The notes: generated by a model from the letters alone, not told the origin. 64,000 nt of DNA from Paraburkholderia ginsengiterrae (GCF_001645125.1 NZ_LXKA01000232.1:1-64000), one strand, 5' to 3'; shown: positions 53,277 through 61,077, counted from the first letter of the stretch. Translations and numbers: made by a program.

Positions 53277-53306
53277 TTGACCGAATTTTCGGTTCAATCC
53301 TATTTG
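53277..53306 (+). promoter_or_regulatory. possible promoter and dyad before the vgrG remnant
   Basis: TTGACC (53277-53282) and TATTTG (53301-53306) are separated by 18 bp. A palindrome ACCGAA-tt-TTCGGT (53280-53293) overlaps this -35. Weak. Confidence 0.3.
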
Positions 53307-53370
53307 ATTCGACCCCAAAGTTCGCTACCGTTCTGCTGGGCTATTCAGTGAACGTCTAGCAGGAGGGGGC

Positions 53371-54021
53371 TTGAGTCAGAAAAAAGATCTTACGCACCGG
53401 CACTACCATCTCGACATGCCACAGGCCAGCAGTGCCGAGCTGGCCGACATTTTTGCATTCGAGGGAGAACGGGCCATCGGGGAACCCGGTCGGTATGCGA
53501 TCCGGTTCACGCATCCGCAACCGGACCTGTCACGCACCGACTACCTGAACAAGCCTGCTGCGTTTGTGATCCAGCCCCCGTTCAATCCGCTCACGACGCT
53601 CAAGCCCGAAGCGGAACGGCGTGTGCAGGGGGTCATCACAAGCTTCAGCCAGCGCGGCAGCAGTCGCGACGAAACGACCTATGAGGTGGTGCTGGAGTCG
53701 CGCCTGGCGCTATTGCGCAATACGCCCAAGTGCCGGTTCTTCCTTGACAAGAGTTTCCCGGAAATCATCGAGCAGATCCTGCGCGAACACGGTTTCGACA
53801 GGATCCACGGCAGCTTCGAGTTCAACCTGTACCGCACCTATCGCAAGCGCGGTTTCGTGATGCAATGGGGCGAAGACGACCTGACCTTCATCACGCGACT
53901 GTGCCGCCGCTCCGGTATCTGGTTTGTTTGCGAGGAGGGCACCAGCGCGACGAGATCAGGAGAGAAGCATGGCGCTACTTGTCGCGGACCCTCTGGCGTA
54001 TCTACCGCTGGCTGCTGCTGA
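53371..54021 (+). pseudogene. truncated vgrG (type VI secretion spike), N-terminal part only
   Basis: From a TTG start (AGGAGGGGG just upstream) about 190 residues match the VgrG N-terminal, phage gp44-like region: RYAIRFTHPQPDLSRTDYLN, then RRVQGVITSFSQRGSSRD, DKSFPEIIEQILREHGFD and FITRLCRRSGIWFVCEEG. Full VgrG has 600 or more residues, with an OB fold and a beta-helical needle; those are absent. After about 53940 the frame carries unrelated sequence and stops at 54021. No other T6SS gene lies nearby, so this is an orphan, inactive spike. Confidence 0.82.
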
Positions 54022-54386
54022 GCATGTTGTCTCCGGCGATCATGATCGCAATGGGGATGACTTTCGACGGGGAGCCCGGCAGTAAGGCTGTCGTCTGGAT
54101 AGGGGGCGTCTTGCTGGCGTTCGTACCTTGCTGGGGCATCTGGATTTTCGTTCCAATCTGGCGTGACCATGTTGCCCAGCGACTGTATTTCGAGGACATC
54201 GCGGACGGCACCTGCCCGGATCGGGGCTGGCAGATTTCACGCGCGAACGGGTTGAAGTGGTACAGGAAACAGGGTTCGCCCTTGTGGATCAGTTCGAGGC
54301 GGGAACGCCCGTGGGCGCACCCTGCCGATGCGATTGCGCGCATGGAAGGCCGGGATCCACCGCCCCGGCAACGGACGAAGTGGTAG
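53946..54386 (+). pseudogene. membrane protein fragment fused out of frame to vgrG remnant
   Basis: In another frame than vgrG the sequence reads RDEIRREAWRYLSRTLWRIY, two hydrophobic helices (LLLSMLSPAIMIAMGM; VVWIGGVLLAFVPCWGIWIF) and a soluble tail with RLYFEDIADGTCPDRGWQIS, ending at 54386. The N-terminus seems to be lost at the junction near 53940-53946; ATG 54024 and TTG 53979 are possible later starts. It looks like a small vgrG-associated accessory or immunity-type membrane protein, but I do not recognise the family. Confidence 0.5.
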
Positions 54387-54397
54387 GAGTGGCAGGC

Positions 54398-54883
54398 CTA
54401 ACCCGCCTGCATCGCCCCTGCTGCGTGAAAAAGCGACTCAGCCCGCACCTTCAAACTGCGCGCAACCGCATCGAAGCCCTGGCGCACCCATTCCCCATGC
54501 GTTGCCATCACGACAGGCGCCGTCGGCCCCAGGAAGAGGTCGGTCGAGTAATACGTGCAACTCGCCTCACCGGTGGCCTCGATCACCTGATCGCGGCGCG
54601 CCGCATCTGGATTGCCTGCTGAAGGCGTCATTTCCCAAGACAACAGCGCCGGGCGGTCGAACGCGGCCAGATGCTCGACCACATGAATCAGTTCGCCCGG
54701 CACCGCGGGATTCGGCAGGTAAAGGTTCACCGGGTCGCCCAGCTTGAGCGTGGATTCGACCTTGACCGTATAGGGATTCCATTGCGGATAGGCGGCAAGA
54801 TCGGTCAACACGTCCCATACGAGCGACGCGGGAGCGTTGATCTCGACCTTGATCGAGGTAACCAGGTATTGCTCTGCGGACAT
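54398..54883 (-). CDS. SRPBCC family protein (polyketide cyclase-like)
   Basis: 161 residues from ATG 54883 (GGAGG 5 bp upstream). A START-like helix-grip fold: SIKVEINAPASLVWDVLTDL, then YPQWNPYTVKVE, a middle with HVVEHLAAFDRPALLSWEM, and the C-terminal helix VRQGFDAVARSLKVRAE. The hydrophobic pocket normally binds a polycyclic or lipid-like ligand. Divergent from the DUF1214-sulfotransferase operon and sharing its regulatory region (sites B and C), so it probably belongs to the same pathway. Confidence 0.9.
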   Translation of the reverse strand: MSAEQYLVTSIKVEINAPASLVWDVLTDLAAYPQWNPYTVKVESTLKLGDPVNLYLPNPAVPGELIHVVEHLAAFDRPALLSWEMTPSAGNPDAARRDQVIEATGEASCTYYSTDLFLGPTAPVVMATHGEWVRQGFDAVARSLKVRAESLFHAAGAMQAG

Positions 54884-54956
54884 GCAAGCCTCCATGGCAA
54901 GTGATGGTCGCGCGTCATAGCGCGCGGCCATCATGTCAGGGACGCACTGTCACGTT

Positions 54957-54977
54957 CCTCGTCCGGATGGACTAAAA
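54957..54977 (-). promoter_or_regulatory. palindromic operator site B (SRPBCC promoter side)
   Basis: GTCCGGATGGAC (54961-54972) is the same dyad with one mismatch. Read toward the SRPBCC gene it is TTTTTAGTCCATCCGGACGAG, matching site A in flanks and orientation. Its centre is 35 bp from that of site C. Confidence 0.6.
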
Positions 54978-54993
54978 ACGGGTAAACCCAGGC

Positions 54994-55011
54994 TAGTCCG
55001 GTCGGACGAAG
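54994..55011 (+). promoter_or_regulatory. palindromic operator site C (DUF1214 operon)
   Basis: TAGTCCGGTCGGACGAAG, core GTCCG-GT-CGGAC (54996-55007), is an exact 18-bp match to site A read toward cysD. It ends 57 bp before the DUF1214 start. Confidence 0.7.
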
Positions 55012-55068
55012 ATTGCCGGTTCGCACCACTTGTATCGTGCGCTTTCAAGAACACGATGGAGGTCCGGC

Positions 55069-56178
55069 ATGGCAGCACAGTCCAGCGAAGCGCAACTCCT
55101 TTCCGGTCAGACGTGGGCCGATTTCTGCGACACGCTAAAGCGCAGCGGGCAGCAGATTCTCCGCGCGGAAGCGCCGGGTGATGCGCTGACCCGCACCGAG
55201 GGTTTCCGTTATCTGAGCCGGCTGTTGCGGATCGCGCTTGAAATGCACGTGGAATTCGCGGACGCGGATTTTCCCGGATTCTTTTCGCCGTCGCATGAAA
55301 CCGCGAAGATCGGCGCGGATAACCCGGACAATCTCTATCAGTACGCACGCCTGAACGGCGCGCATGACTATCGGGTATCCGGGCGGCGGGGCACGGTGGC
55401 GTATCTGAGTTTCGGCACGCAGAAGGGCGGCTACGAAACCGACGGCAAGATGATCCAGACCGGCTTCCTGGATGCGAAACATCTCGCGGTCGATGCACAC
55501 GGCAACTTCGAAATCGTGCTAAGCCAGCAAGCGCACGAAGGCAACTGGGTGCGCATGGAGCCTGGCACCAACGCGCTAGTGGTGCGGCAAACCTTTCTCG
55601 ATCGCAAATCGGAGCAACCCGCTGAACTGAAGATCACGCGTCTTGGCTCCACCGACAAACCGGCTCCGCTCGACCCCGTGACGCTGCACGACGGCCTGAT
55701 GCGCGCGGCCGGCTTTGTCGAAAACACCGCGCGTCTTTTCGCGGATTGGGCGGGCGGCTATCAACGTCATGCCAACCAGCTGCCACCGGCGGACCAGGCG
55801 GTGTGCCAGGCAGTGGGCGGCGACCCCAACATTTTCTACTACCACTCGTACTGGGCGCTCGGTGACGACGAAGCGCTGGTGATCGACGTGGCTTCGGTTC
55901 CCGAGTGCGACTTCTGGAATCTGCAAATCAATAACTACTGGATGGAATCGCTCGATTACCGGCACCACACCGTCTGCATCAACAAGCACTCCGCGCGCTA
56001 TGACGCCAATGGCGGCGTCTCGCTGATGCTCAGTGCGCGCGATCCTGGCAAGCCCAATTGGCTCGATACGGCGGGGCATCGCAACGGCACGATGTGTCTG
56101 CGCTGGGTGGGCGCGAAGCAGCCTGTCCATCCCGTTGTGCGGGTCGTCAAATTCAACACGCTAGAGGAGGCTGCATGA
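55069..56178 (+). CDS. DUF1214 domain-containing protein
   Basis: 369 residues from ATG 55069 (GGAGG upstream). The C-terminal ~120 residues carry the DUF1214 pattern (YYHSYWALGDDEALVIDV, DFWNLQINNYWMESLDYRHH and NGGVSLMLSARDPGKPNW). The N-terminal half is beta-rich (YRVSGRRGTVAYLSFGTQKG). No signal peptide is visible, so cytosolic. Biochemical function is unknown. The stop overlaps the sulfotransferase start (ATGA), so both are made together, which suggests it handles the sulfotransferase's substrate or product. Confidence 0.85.
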   Translation: MAAQSSEAQLLSGQTWADFCDTLKRSGQQILRAEAPGDALTRTEGFRYLSRLLRIALEMHVEFADADFPGFFSPSHETAKIGADNPDNLYQYARLNGAHDYRVSGRRGTVAYLSFGTQKGGYETDGKMIQTGFLDAKHLAVDAHGNFEIVLSQQAHEGNWVRMEPGTNALVVRQTFLDRKSEQPAELKITRLGSTDKPAPLDPVTLHDGLMRAAGFVENTARLFADWAGGYQRHANQLPPADQAVCQAVGGDPNIFYYHSYWALGDDEALVIDVASVPECDFWNLQINNYWMESLDYRHHTVCINKHSARYDANGGVSLMLSARDPGKPNWLDTAGHRNGTMCLRWVGAKQPVHPVVRVVKFNTLEEAA

Positions 56179-57404
56179 CAACCGGCGCTGCCATTGAACA
56201 CAAGCTAGAGGTGGATCATCTGCTGGCGCTCGCGATCGAACGCTCTGGAGGCCTGACCGATTTCGGAAGCGGCAATTACCGCGAGGCCCTGGACGTGCTG
56301 TTCGATTCGTTGAACCGCGAAGCCAACCTGTCGGCGCAAGGCGAAGCGCTGCTGCACGACAAGGTGCTGGCGCAACTGGTCAACCGGCTGGTGATCGAAG
56401 ACTATTGCCGGCGCTACCCCGAGATTCTCGCGCAGTCGATCGACGATCCGCTTGTGATTGTCGGCTTGCCGCGCACCGGCACTACGCTGCTGCAACGCGT
56501 TCTGGCGGTCGACCCGCGCTTCCATTCGGCGGCGTGGTGGGAGACCCGCTACCCGGCGCCACGGCACGACGAAACACTCGAGAATCCGGCGTCGCGTATC
56601 GGCCTGGCGTGCGCGGAGGTCGATCTGATGATCCGCTATATTCCGCAGATTCTCGCGATACACCCGCTCGACGCGATGCAGCCCGACGAAGAGTTCATGC
56701 TGATGGAGCACTCGTTCATGTGCGCGATGGACTCGTACGCGAACGTGCCCAGCTATACCGCGTGGCTGGCGCAGCAGGATCAGACATCCGTCTACGAATA
56801 CCTGAAGAAGATGCTGCAATTCCTGCAATGGCAAAAGCGGCAGCGTGGCGTGCCGGCCGCGTCGCGCTGGATCCTGAAGACGCCGCAGCATCTGCACACG
56901 CTGGAACTGCTGTTCAAGGTTTTCCCGGGCGCGCAGGTGGTGCTGACTCACCGCGATCCGGCCATGACCATTCCGTCGATGGCCAGCATGGCGCACACGC
57001 TGTGGAAAATGTACGCCGATAACCCGGATGCCAGAGTTGTCGGTAATCAGTGGTCCTCGCAAATGCGGCGTGCGGTTCATCACGCCATGGAGGTGCGCGC
57101 CACGTTGCCTGACGAGCGCTTTCTCGACATCCGTTTCGAGGATACGGTGACCGATCCATTCGGCGTGATCGAGTCGGTGTACCGCTTTGCCGGCCTGCCG
57201 TTGACCAACGAGGTACGCGAAGCGATGGCCGCATGGCTCGCCGGGAACAGCCGGGACAAACGTGCCGCACACGGCTACACGCTGGCCGAGTTCGGACTCA
57301 GCGTGGAGCAACTCAGGCAGGACTTCGCGCCATACCGTCAGCGCCACATTCTGCCCGCGGCGGACGCAGCGGACCCGGCTGACGTGGCACACGTGGCGCA
57401 TTAG
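56175..57404 (+). CDS. PAPS-dependent sulfotransferase family protein
   Basis: 409 residues from ATG 56175, overlapping the upstream stop. The 5'-phosphosulfate loop is IVGLPRTGTTLLQRVLAVDP (95-114), the 3'-phosphate region is LTHRDPAMTIPSMASM, and a likely catalytic His/Glu region is MLMEHSFMCAMDSY. The C-terminus (about 385-409) is Ala/Asp/His-rich and probably disordered. It should transfer sulfate from PAPS to a hydroxyl or amine of a small molecule; the substrate is unknown. PAPS would come from CysD and CysNC, encoded 3.6 kb away under the same operator motif. Confidence 0.93.
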   Translation: MTTGAAIEHKLEVDHLLALAIERSGGLTDFGSGNYREALDVLFDSLNREANLSAQGEALLHDKVLAQLVNRLVIEDYCRRYPEILAQSIDDPLVIVGLPRTGTTLLQRVLAVDPRFHSAAWWETRYPAPRHDETLENPASRIGLACAEVDLMIRYIPQILAIHPLDAMQPDEEFMLMEHSFMCAMDSYANVPSYTAWLAQQDQTSVYEYLKKMLQFLQWQKRQRGVPAASRWILKTPQHLHTLELLFKVFPGAQVVLTHRDPAMTIPSMASMAHTLWKMYADNPDARVVGNQWSSQMRRAVHHAMEVRATLPDERFLDIRFEDTVTDPFGVIESVYRFAGLPLTNEVREAMAAWLAGNSRDKRAAHGYTLAEFGLSVEQLRQDFAPYRQRHILPAADAADPADVAHVAH

Positions 57405-57468
57405 CCCATCGCTCGGCGCGACGCGCCTGCGTAGAACCCTCCATTCAACGTCAGTACAGAGGAAAGCC

Positions 57469-57909
57469 ATGCCGCGCGATCTGCAGTACCTGCTCGATAA
57501 AACCGACATCTCCGATCTGCTGATCGACTACGGCACCGCGATTGATTCGCGCGATTTCGCCGCGCTGGATCGCATCTTCACCGCGGATGCCGTGATCGAC
57601 TACCGCGCCACCGGCGGCCCGCGCTGCACGCTGGAAGAGGCCCGGCGGTTTCTGGCCGAGGCCTTGCCCCAGTTCCCGCGCAGCCAGCACATGATGGGCA
57701 ACATCAGCATCAGGCTGCAAGGCGCGACGGCGACCGCCCGCACGCTGTGCCACAACCCGATGGTGATGCGCAAACCGGACGGCGGGGAGGAGGTGGTGTA
57801 CTTCGGCATCTGGTATGCGGACGAACTGCTGCGGACTGGCGACGGCTGGCGCATCCGCAGCCGGTCGCTCGAATTCTGCTATTCGGACAACTATCAAAGG
57901 AGTCTTTGA
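57469..57909 (+). CDS. SnoaL/NTF2-like protein (scytalone dehydratase type)
   Basis: 146 residues from ATG 57469 (GAGGAAAG upstream). A single cone-shaped domain: KTDISDLLIDYGTAIDSRDF, then FTADAVIDYRATGG and RTLCHNPMVMRKPDGGEEVV. The Asp in FTADAVIDY and the His in SQHMMGN occupy the usual catalytic positions of scytalone dehydratase / SnoaL_4 proteins. It is 64 bp after the sulfotransferase gene and 1 bp before the SDR gene, thus in the same operon. Confidence 0.88.
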   Translation: MPRDLQYLLDKTDISDLLIDYGTAIDSRDFAALDRIFTADAVIDYRATGGPRCTLEEARRFLAEALPQFPRSQHMMGNISIRLQGATATARTLCHNPMVMRKPDGGEEVVYFGIWYADELLRTGDGWRIRSRSLEFCYSDNYQRSL

Positions 57910-57910
57910 C

Positions 57911-58702
57911 ATGCTCATGCGAAACAAGGTGGTCGTGGTGTCGGGTATCGGTCCGGGCCTCGGTGTCAAGCTGGCGATCGAAGCGGCGCGCGAGGGCGCG
58001 CACGCCGTGGTGATCGCCGCACGCACCGCGGCGAAACTCGACGAGGCGGAACAGCGGATCCGCGAACTGGAGGTGGACTGCCAGGTGCTGAAGGTGACGG
58101 CCGACATTACCGACAAGCAGCAGTGCAAGCATCTGGCCGAGCGCGCAATCGGCCAATTCGGCCGGATCGATGCGCTGGTGAACAGCGCTTTCGTGCACGG
58201 CAAATTTCCCGAACCGATCGAAGACGCCGATCTGGACGGCTGGCGCGAGGTGTTCGACACGAATGTGTTCGGCACCATGAACCTGACGCAGGAAATCGTG
58301 CCGCACATGAAAAAACGCGGCAGCGGCGCGATCGTTATGATCAACACGCAGGCCGCGCGCAAACCGTTTCCGGGCGAAGCCGGCTACGCGGCGTCCAAAG
58401 GCGCGCTGGCCGTAGCGGTCAAATATCTGGCGAGAGAACTCGGGCCGCACGGGATCCGGGCCAACAGCATCCACATGGGGTGGATGTGGGGCGCGCCGGT
58501 GCAGGGCTATGTCCGGCAGGCCGCGGCTCAGTACAATATCCCCGAGGAGCAGATCATCGAGCCCATTGCAGCGAACATCGCGCTCGGCCACATTCCGACC
58601 GATGACGACTGCGCGAGGGCTGCGTTATTTCTGGTGTCCGATTACGCGAAAGTCATTACCGGTGCGACACTCGACGCCAACGGCGGCGATTTCATGGCAT
58701 GA
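57911..58702 (+). CDS. short-chain dehydrogenase/reductase
   Basis: 263 residues from ATG 57911 (AGGAG 8 bp upstream). The Rossmann glycine motif GIGPGLGVKLA replaces the usual TGxxxGIG, with the catalytic Ser in IVMINTQAARK (probably Thr/Gln variant region) and YAASK at about residue 157-161. The C-terminal half has SIHMGWMWGAPV and ATLDANGGDF. NAD(P)-dependent oxidation or reduction of an alcohol/ketone is expected. It closes the DUF1214-sulfotransferase-SnoaL-SDR operon. Confidence 0.92.
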   Translation: MLMRNKVVVVSGIGPGLGVKLAIEAAREGAHAVVIAARTAAKLDEAEQRIRELEVDCQVLKVTADITDKQQCKHLAERAIGQFGRIDALVNSAFVHGKFPEPIEDADLDGWREVFDTNVFGTMNLTQEIVPHMKKRGSGAIVMINTQAARKPFPGEAGYAASKGALAVAVKYLARELGPHGIRANSIHMGWMWGAPVQGYVRQAAAQYNIPEEQIIEPIAANIALGHIPTDDDCARAALFLVSDYAKVITGATLDANGGDFMA

Positions 58703-58742
58703 CCGGACCGATCGGAAGACACACACCGTGACCGAGAACAGT

Positions 58743-59831
58743 ATGGCAGGCAAGCATCAACACACCGGCGAGCACACCGGCGAGTACACCGGCGAGTACA
58801 CCCGCGCCGCCGGCGTGGACAACCCGGGCGGCACGCGCAACGCCGGCAATGCCGGCATTGCAACGGGGGCGGCCCACGTCTTCGCCTTCAACGGTGACGC
58901 GGACGGACTCTGCGCGCTACAACAATTGCGCCTCGCGGAGGCGCCGCAGGCGGCGCTCGTCACCGGCGTCAAGCGCGACATTCAGTTGTTGCGGCGAATC
59001 GAGGCCGGTTCCGGCGACCGGGTCACCGTGCTCGACGTCTCGCACGAACAGAATTGCGTGGATGTGCAGCGTCTGTTGGAGGCCGGTGTGCAGGTCCGCT
59101 ATTTCGACCATCATTTCGCCGGCGATCTGTGCGCGCATCCTTGCTTCGACGCGCATATCAACACCGCGCCCGACGTGTGCACGAGTTCGCTCGTCAACGG
59201 CTACCTCGGCGGACGCTATGTGCGCTGGGCCATCGTGGCGGCGTTCGGCGACGAGCTGCCGCAGCTCGGCGAGGCGCTGGCGCGCGCGCACGGACTCGCG
59301 CCGCGGACCATCGCATCGTTCGCCGAGCTTGGGCGCCATCTGAACTACAACGCGTACGGCGAATGCGTCGACGACCTGCACTTCGACCCGGCCGCGCTGG
59401 CCGAGGCGATGCTGCCGTTCGCCGACCCGGTCGATTTCATGCAGGACACGAACGTGCTGGCGGCGCTGTGCGAAGGCTATCGCGAGGATATGGGCAAGGC
59501 GCGGGCGCTGTGTCCCGAGCGGGCGTGCAACGGCGCCACGCTGGTCACGCTGCCGCACGAGGCATGGGCGCGCCGCGCCACGGGCGTGCTTGCCAACGAA
59601 CTGATGCAGAGCCGGCCGGACCACGCATTGGCGGTGCTGACGCCAAAATCCGGCGGCGGTTTTGTCGTGAGCGTGCGGGTGCCAACGGGCAGGCCGCTCG
59701 GCGCCGACGATTTTTGCCGCACCTTCGAGACCGGCGGCGGCAGAAAGCGGGCAGGGGGCATCAATCATCTGCCGGAGACGGAGGTCGAGCGGTTCGTCGC
59801 GCGTTTCGAAACGGCATTTGGCGTGGCGTGA
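58743..59831 (+). CDS. DHH family phosphoesterase
   Basis: 362 residues from ATG 58743 (GAGA upstream); GTG 58728 is an alternative with GGAAG upstream. After a ~40-residue low-complexity leader, the DHH motifs follow in order: FNGDADGLCALQQL, VTVLDVSHEQN and YFDHHFAGD, with a later ARRATGVLANELMQS and a C-terminal DHHA1-type end GGGRKRAGGINHLP. Such enzymes hydrolyse oligoribonucleotides, pAp (3'-phosphoadenosine 5'-phosphate) or cyclic dinucleotides. pAp is the by-product of sulfotransferases, which makes this gene interesting here (inference). It starts 40 bp after the SDR gene. Confidence 0.88.
   Translation: MAGKHQHTGEHTGEYTGEYTRAAGVDNPGGTRNAGNAGIATGAAHVFAFNGDADGLCALQQLRLAEAPQAALVTGVKRDIQLLRRIEAGSGDRVTVLDVSHEQNCVDVQRLLEAGVQVRYFDHHFAGDLCAHPCFDAHINTAPDVCTSSLVNGYLGGRYVRWAIVAAFGDELPQLGEALARAHGLAPRTIASFAELGRHLNYNAYGECVDDLHFDPAALAEAMLPFADPVDFMQDTNVLAALCEGYREDMGKARALCPERACNGATLVTLPHEAWARRATGVLANELMQSRPDHALAVLTPKSGGGFVVSVRVPTGRPLGADDFCRTFETGGGRKRAGGINHLPETEVERFVARFETAFGVA
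58761..58808 (+). repeat. 12-bp tandem repeat in the DHH gene
   Basis: Four 12-bp units (CACACCGGCGAG twice, TACACCGGCGAG, then a decayed TACACCCGCGCC) encode HTGE HTGE YTGE YTRA near the N-terminus. Being a multiple of 3, changes in copy number would not shift the frame. Confidence 0.85.
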
Positions 59832-60036
59832 CAGGCGTGACGGGCGTATGCGGCCATTGCGCGACCTGACCCCGTAACGACGCGGGCGGCTGGCACCATC
59901 GAATGGTCGTGACTGGCACTACGCGCAGGCGCCCAAAGCTGCGACGATTCGGCCCCTCTCCTGAAGATGTCGTCGTGCGCATACGGTAGCAATCGATTTG
60001 ACCTTCGATTCACCGTTTTCTGCGTACCCGCGACTC

Positions 60037-60786
60037 ATGAACTTCGCCGACTTTGCCGATCTGACCGGCAATCCCGCCATCCTGGGATGTCTTGCCCTGA
60101 TTACGATCGTCGCCGGCATGGCAAAGGGTCTTACCGGATTTGGTGGCGCGCTCGTCATGGCGCCGTTGTTCGGGCTGCTGATTCCCGCGCCTGAGGCCGG
60201 TGTGCTGATCGTGCTGATTCACTTTACGACCTCGCTGCAAGGCGTGCGAAGCTGGGCGGGCGCGGCGCGCTGGCGCAAGGTGATACCGCTGGCGCTCGTC
60301 GCCATGGGCTGCACCGCCGTGACGACGCACTGGATGGCCAGCGAGAGCGCCGCCGATATTCGCCGGCTTGTGGCGGTCGCGGTCCTCGCTTCCACCGTGA
60401 TGCATATAAGAGGGTGGCGCTGGCTGCACGATAGCGGCTGGCGTCCCACCTTCACCGCCGGCGCGATGAGCGGCGCACTGACCGCGCTGGGCGGCATCGG
60501 CGGGCCGCCCGCCGTCTACTATCTCAACCGCATTGGCCAGGGCGCCGCGCTGCGGGCCAATCTGCTCGCGTATTTCGCGGTGCTCTATGTGGGCGTGGTG
60601 GCGCTGCTGGTCGGTGAGCATCAGGTTCATGCACCGCAGCTCTCGTCCACGGCGTTGCTCGTGCCGGTCTTCGCACTCGGCGTCGCCGCCGGCGAGCGGC
60701 TGGGCAAGCGCCTGCCGCTGCGCGGGCTGGAGCGCCTCGTGAGCGGCTTGCTGCTGTGTTCCGGGCTGGTCGCGCTGTTGACGTGA
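60037..60786 (+). CDS. TSUP family permease (TauE/SafE-like)
   Basis: 249 residues from ATG 60037 (a TTG at 59998 would add 13); no clear ribosome site. About eight membrane helices in two halves, each with the family pattern: GMAKGLTGFGGALVMAPLFG in the first and GALTALGGIGGPPAVYYLNR in the second. TSUP permeases export sulfite, sulfonates or other organic anions, or import them. It lies 205 bp beyond the DHH gene, so may be a separate unit. A link with the sulfation genes is possible but not shown. Confidence 0.9.
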   Translation: MNFADFADLTGNPAILGCLALITIVAGMAKGLTGFGGALVMAPLFGLLIPAPEAGVLIVLIHFTTSLQGVRSWAGAARWRKVIPLALVAMGCTAVTTHWMASESAADIRRLVAVAVLASTVMHIRGWRWLHDSGWRPTFTAGAMSGALTALGGIGGPPAVYYLNRIGQGAALRANLLAYFAVLYVGVVALLVGEHQVHAPQLSSTALLVPVFALGVAAGERLGKRLPLRGLERLVSGLLLCSGLVALLT

Positions 60787-60979
60787 CTTGTGCCGTGAAA
60801 TCAGGCCGCCTGGCCATGTGGACCAGGCGATTCCTCCTGGCTGGTACTACACATGCTTAATTTCGGCCACCGATACTGAAAGCGTCTGCTGTGGCCCCCG
60901 TTCCTCGCCGCTATGGCCATGTGCATGGCTCACGCCACGGAAGACGCAGGCAGATACGCACATATCCATCACGCAGCGC
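60787..60979. other. intergenic stretch without recognisable gene
   Basis: I see no gene. It separates the TSUP permease gene from the twin hairpin repeats. Frames through it lack family patterns. Confidence 0.4.
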
Positions 60980-61077
60980 GCTTTGCGTGGGACCAGAGTA
61001 AGGTGCTTTGCACCAACTCTGGTCGACCGCTTTGCATGGGACCAGAGTAAGGCGCTAAAGCGCCAACTCTGGTCGAC
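60980..61077 (+). repeat. two tandem ~49-bp hairpin units before the symporter operon
   Basis: Unit 1 folds at 60991-61024: GACCAGAGT-aa-GGTGC-ttt-GCACC-a-ACTCTGGTC. Unit 2 folds at 61040-61074: the same outer stem, with inner stem GGCGC-taaa-GCGCC. The T/A to C/G swap keeps pairing in both units. The second hairpin ends 13 bp before the DUF3311 start. Function unknown: leader structure or a repeated palindromic element. Confidence 0.8.

Noticed and set aside
58761-58808. CRISPR-like repeats
   Set aside because: Units are only 12 bp, directly adjacent with no spacers, and lie in frame inside a coding region.
60991-61074. transcription terminators of the TSUP gene
   Set aside because: The hairpins lack T-runs, are 200 bp from the TSUP stop, and the second ends 13 bp before the next gene; a tandem repeat with covariation is the better description.
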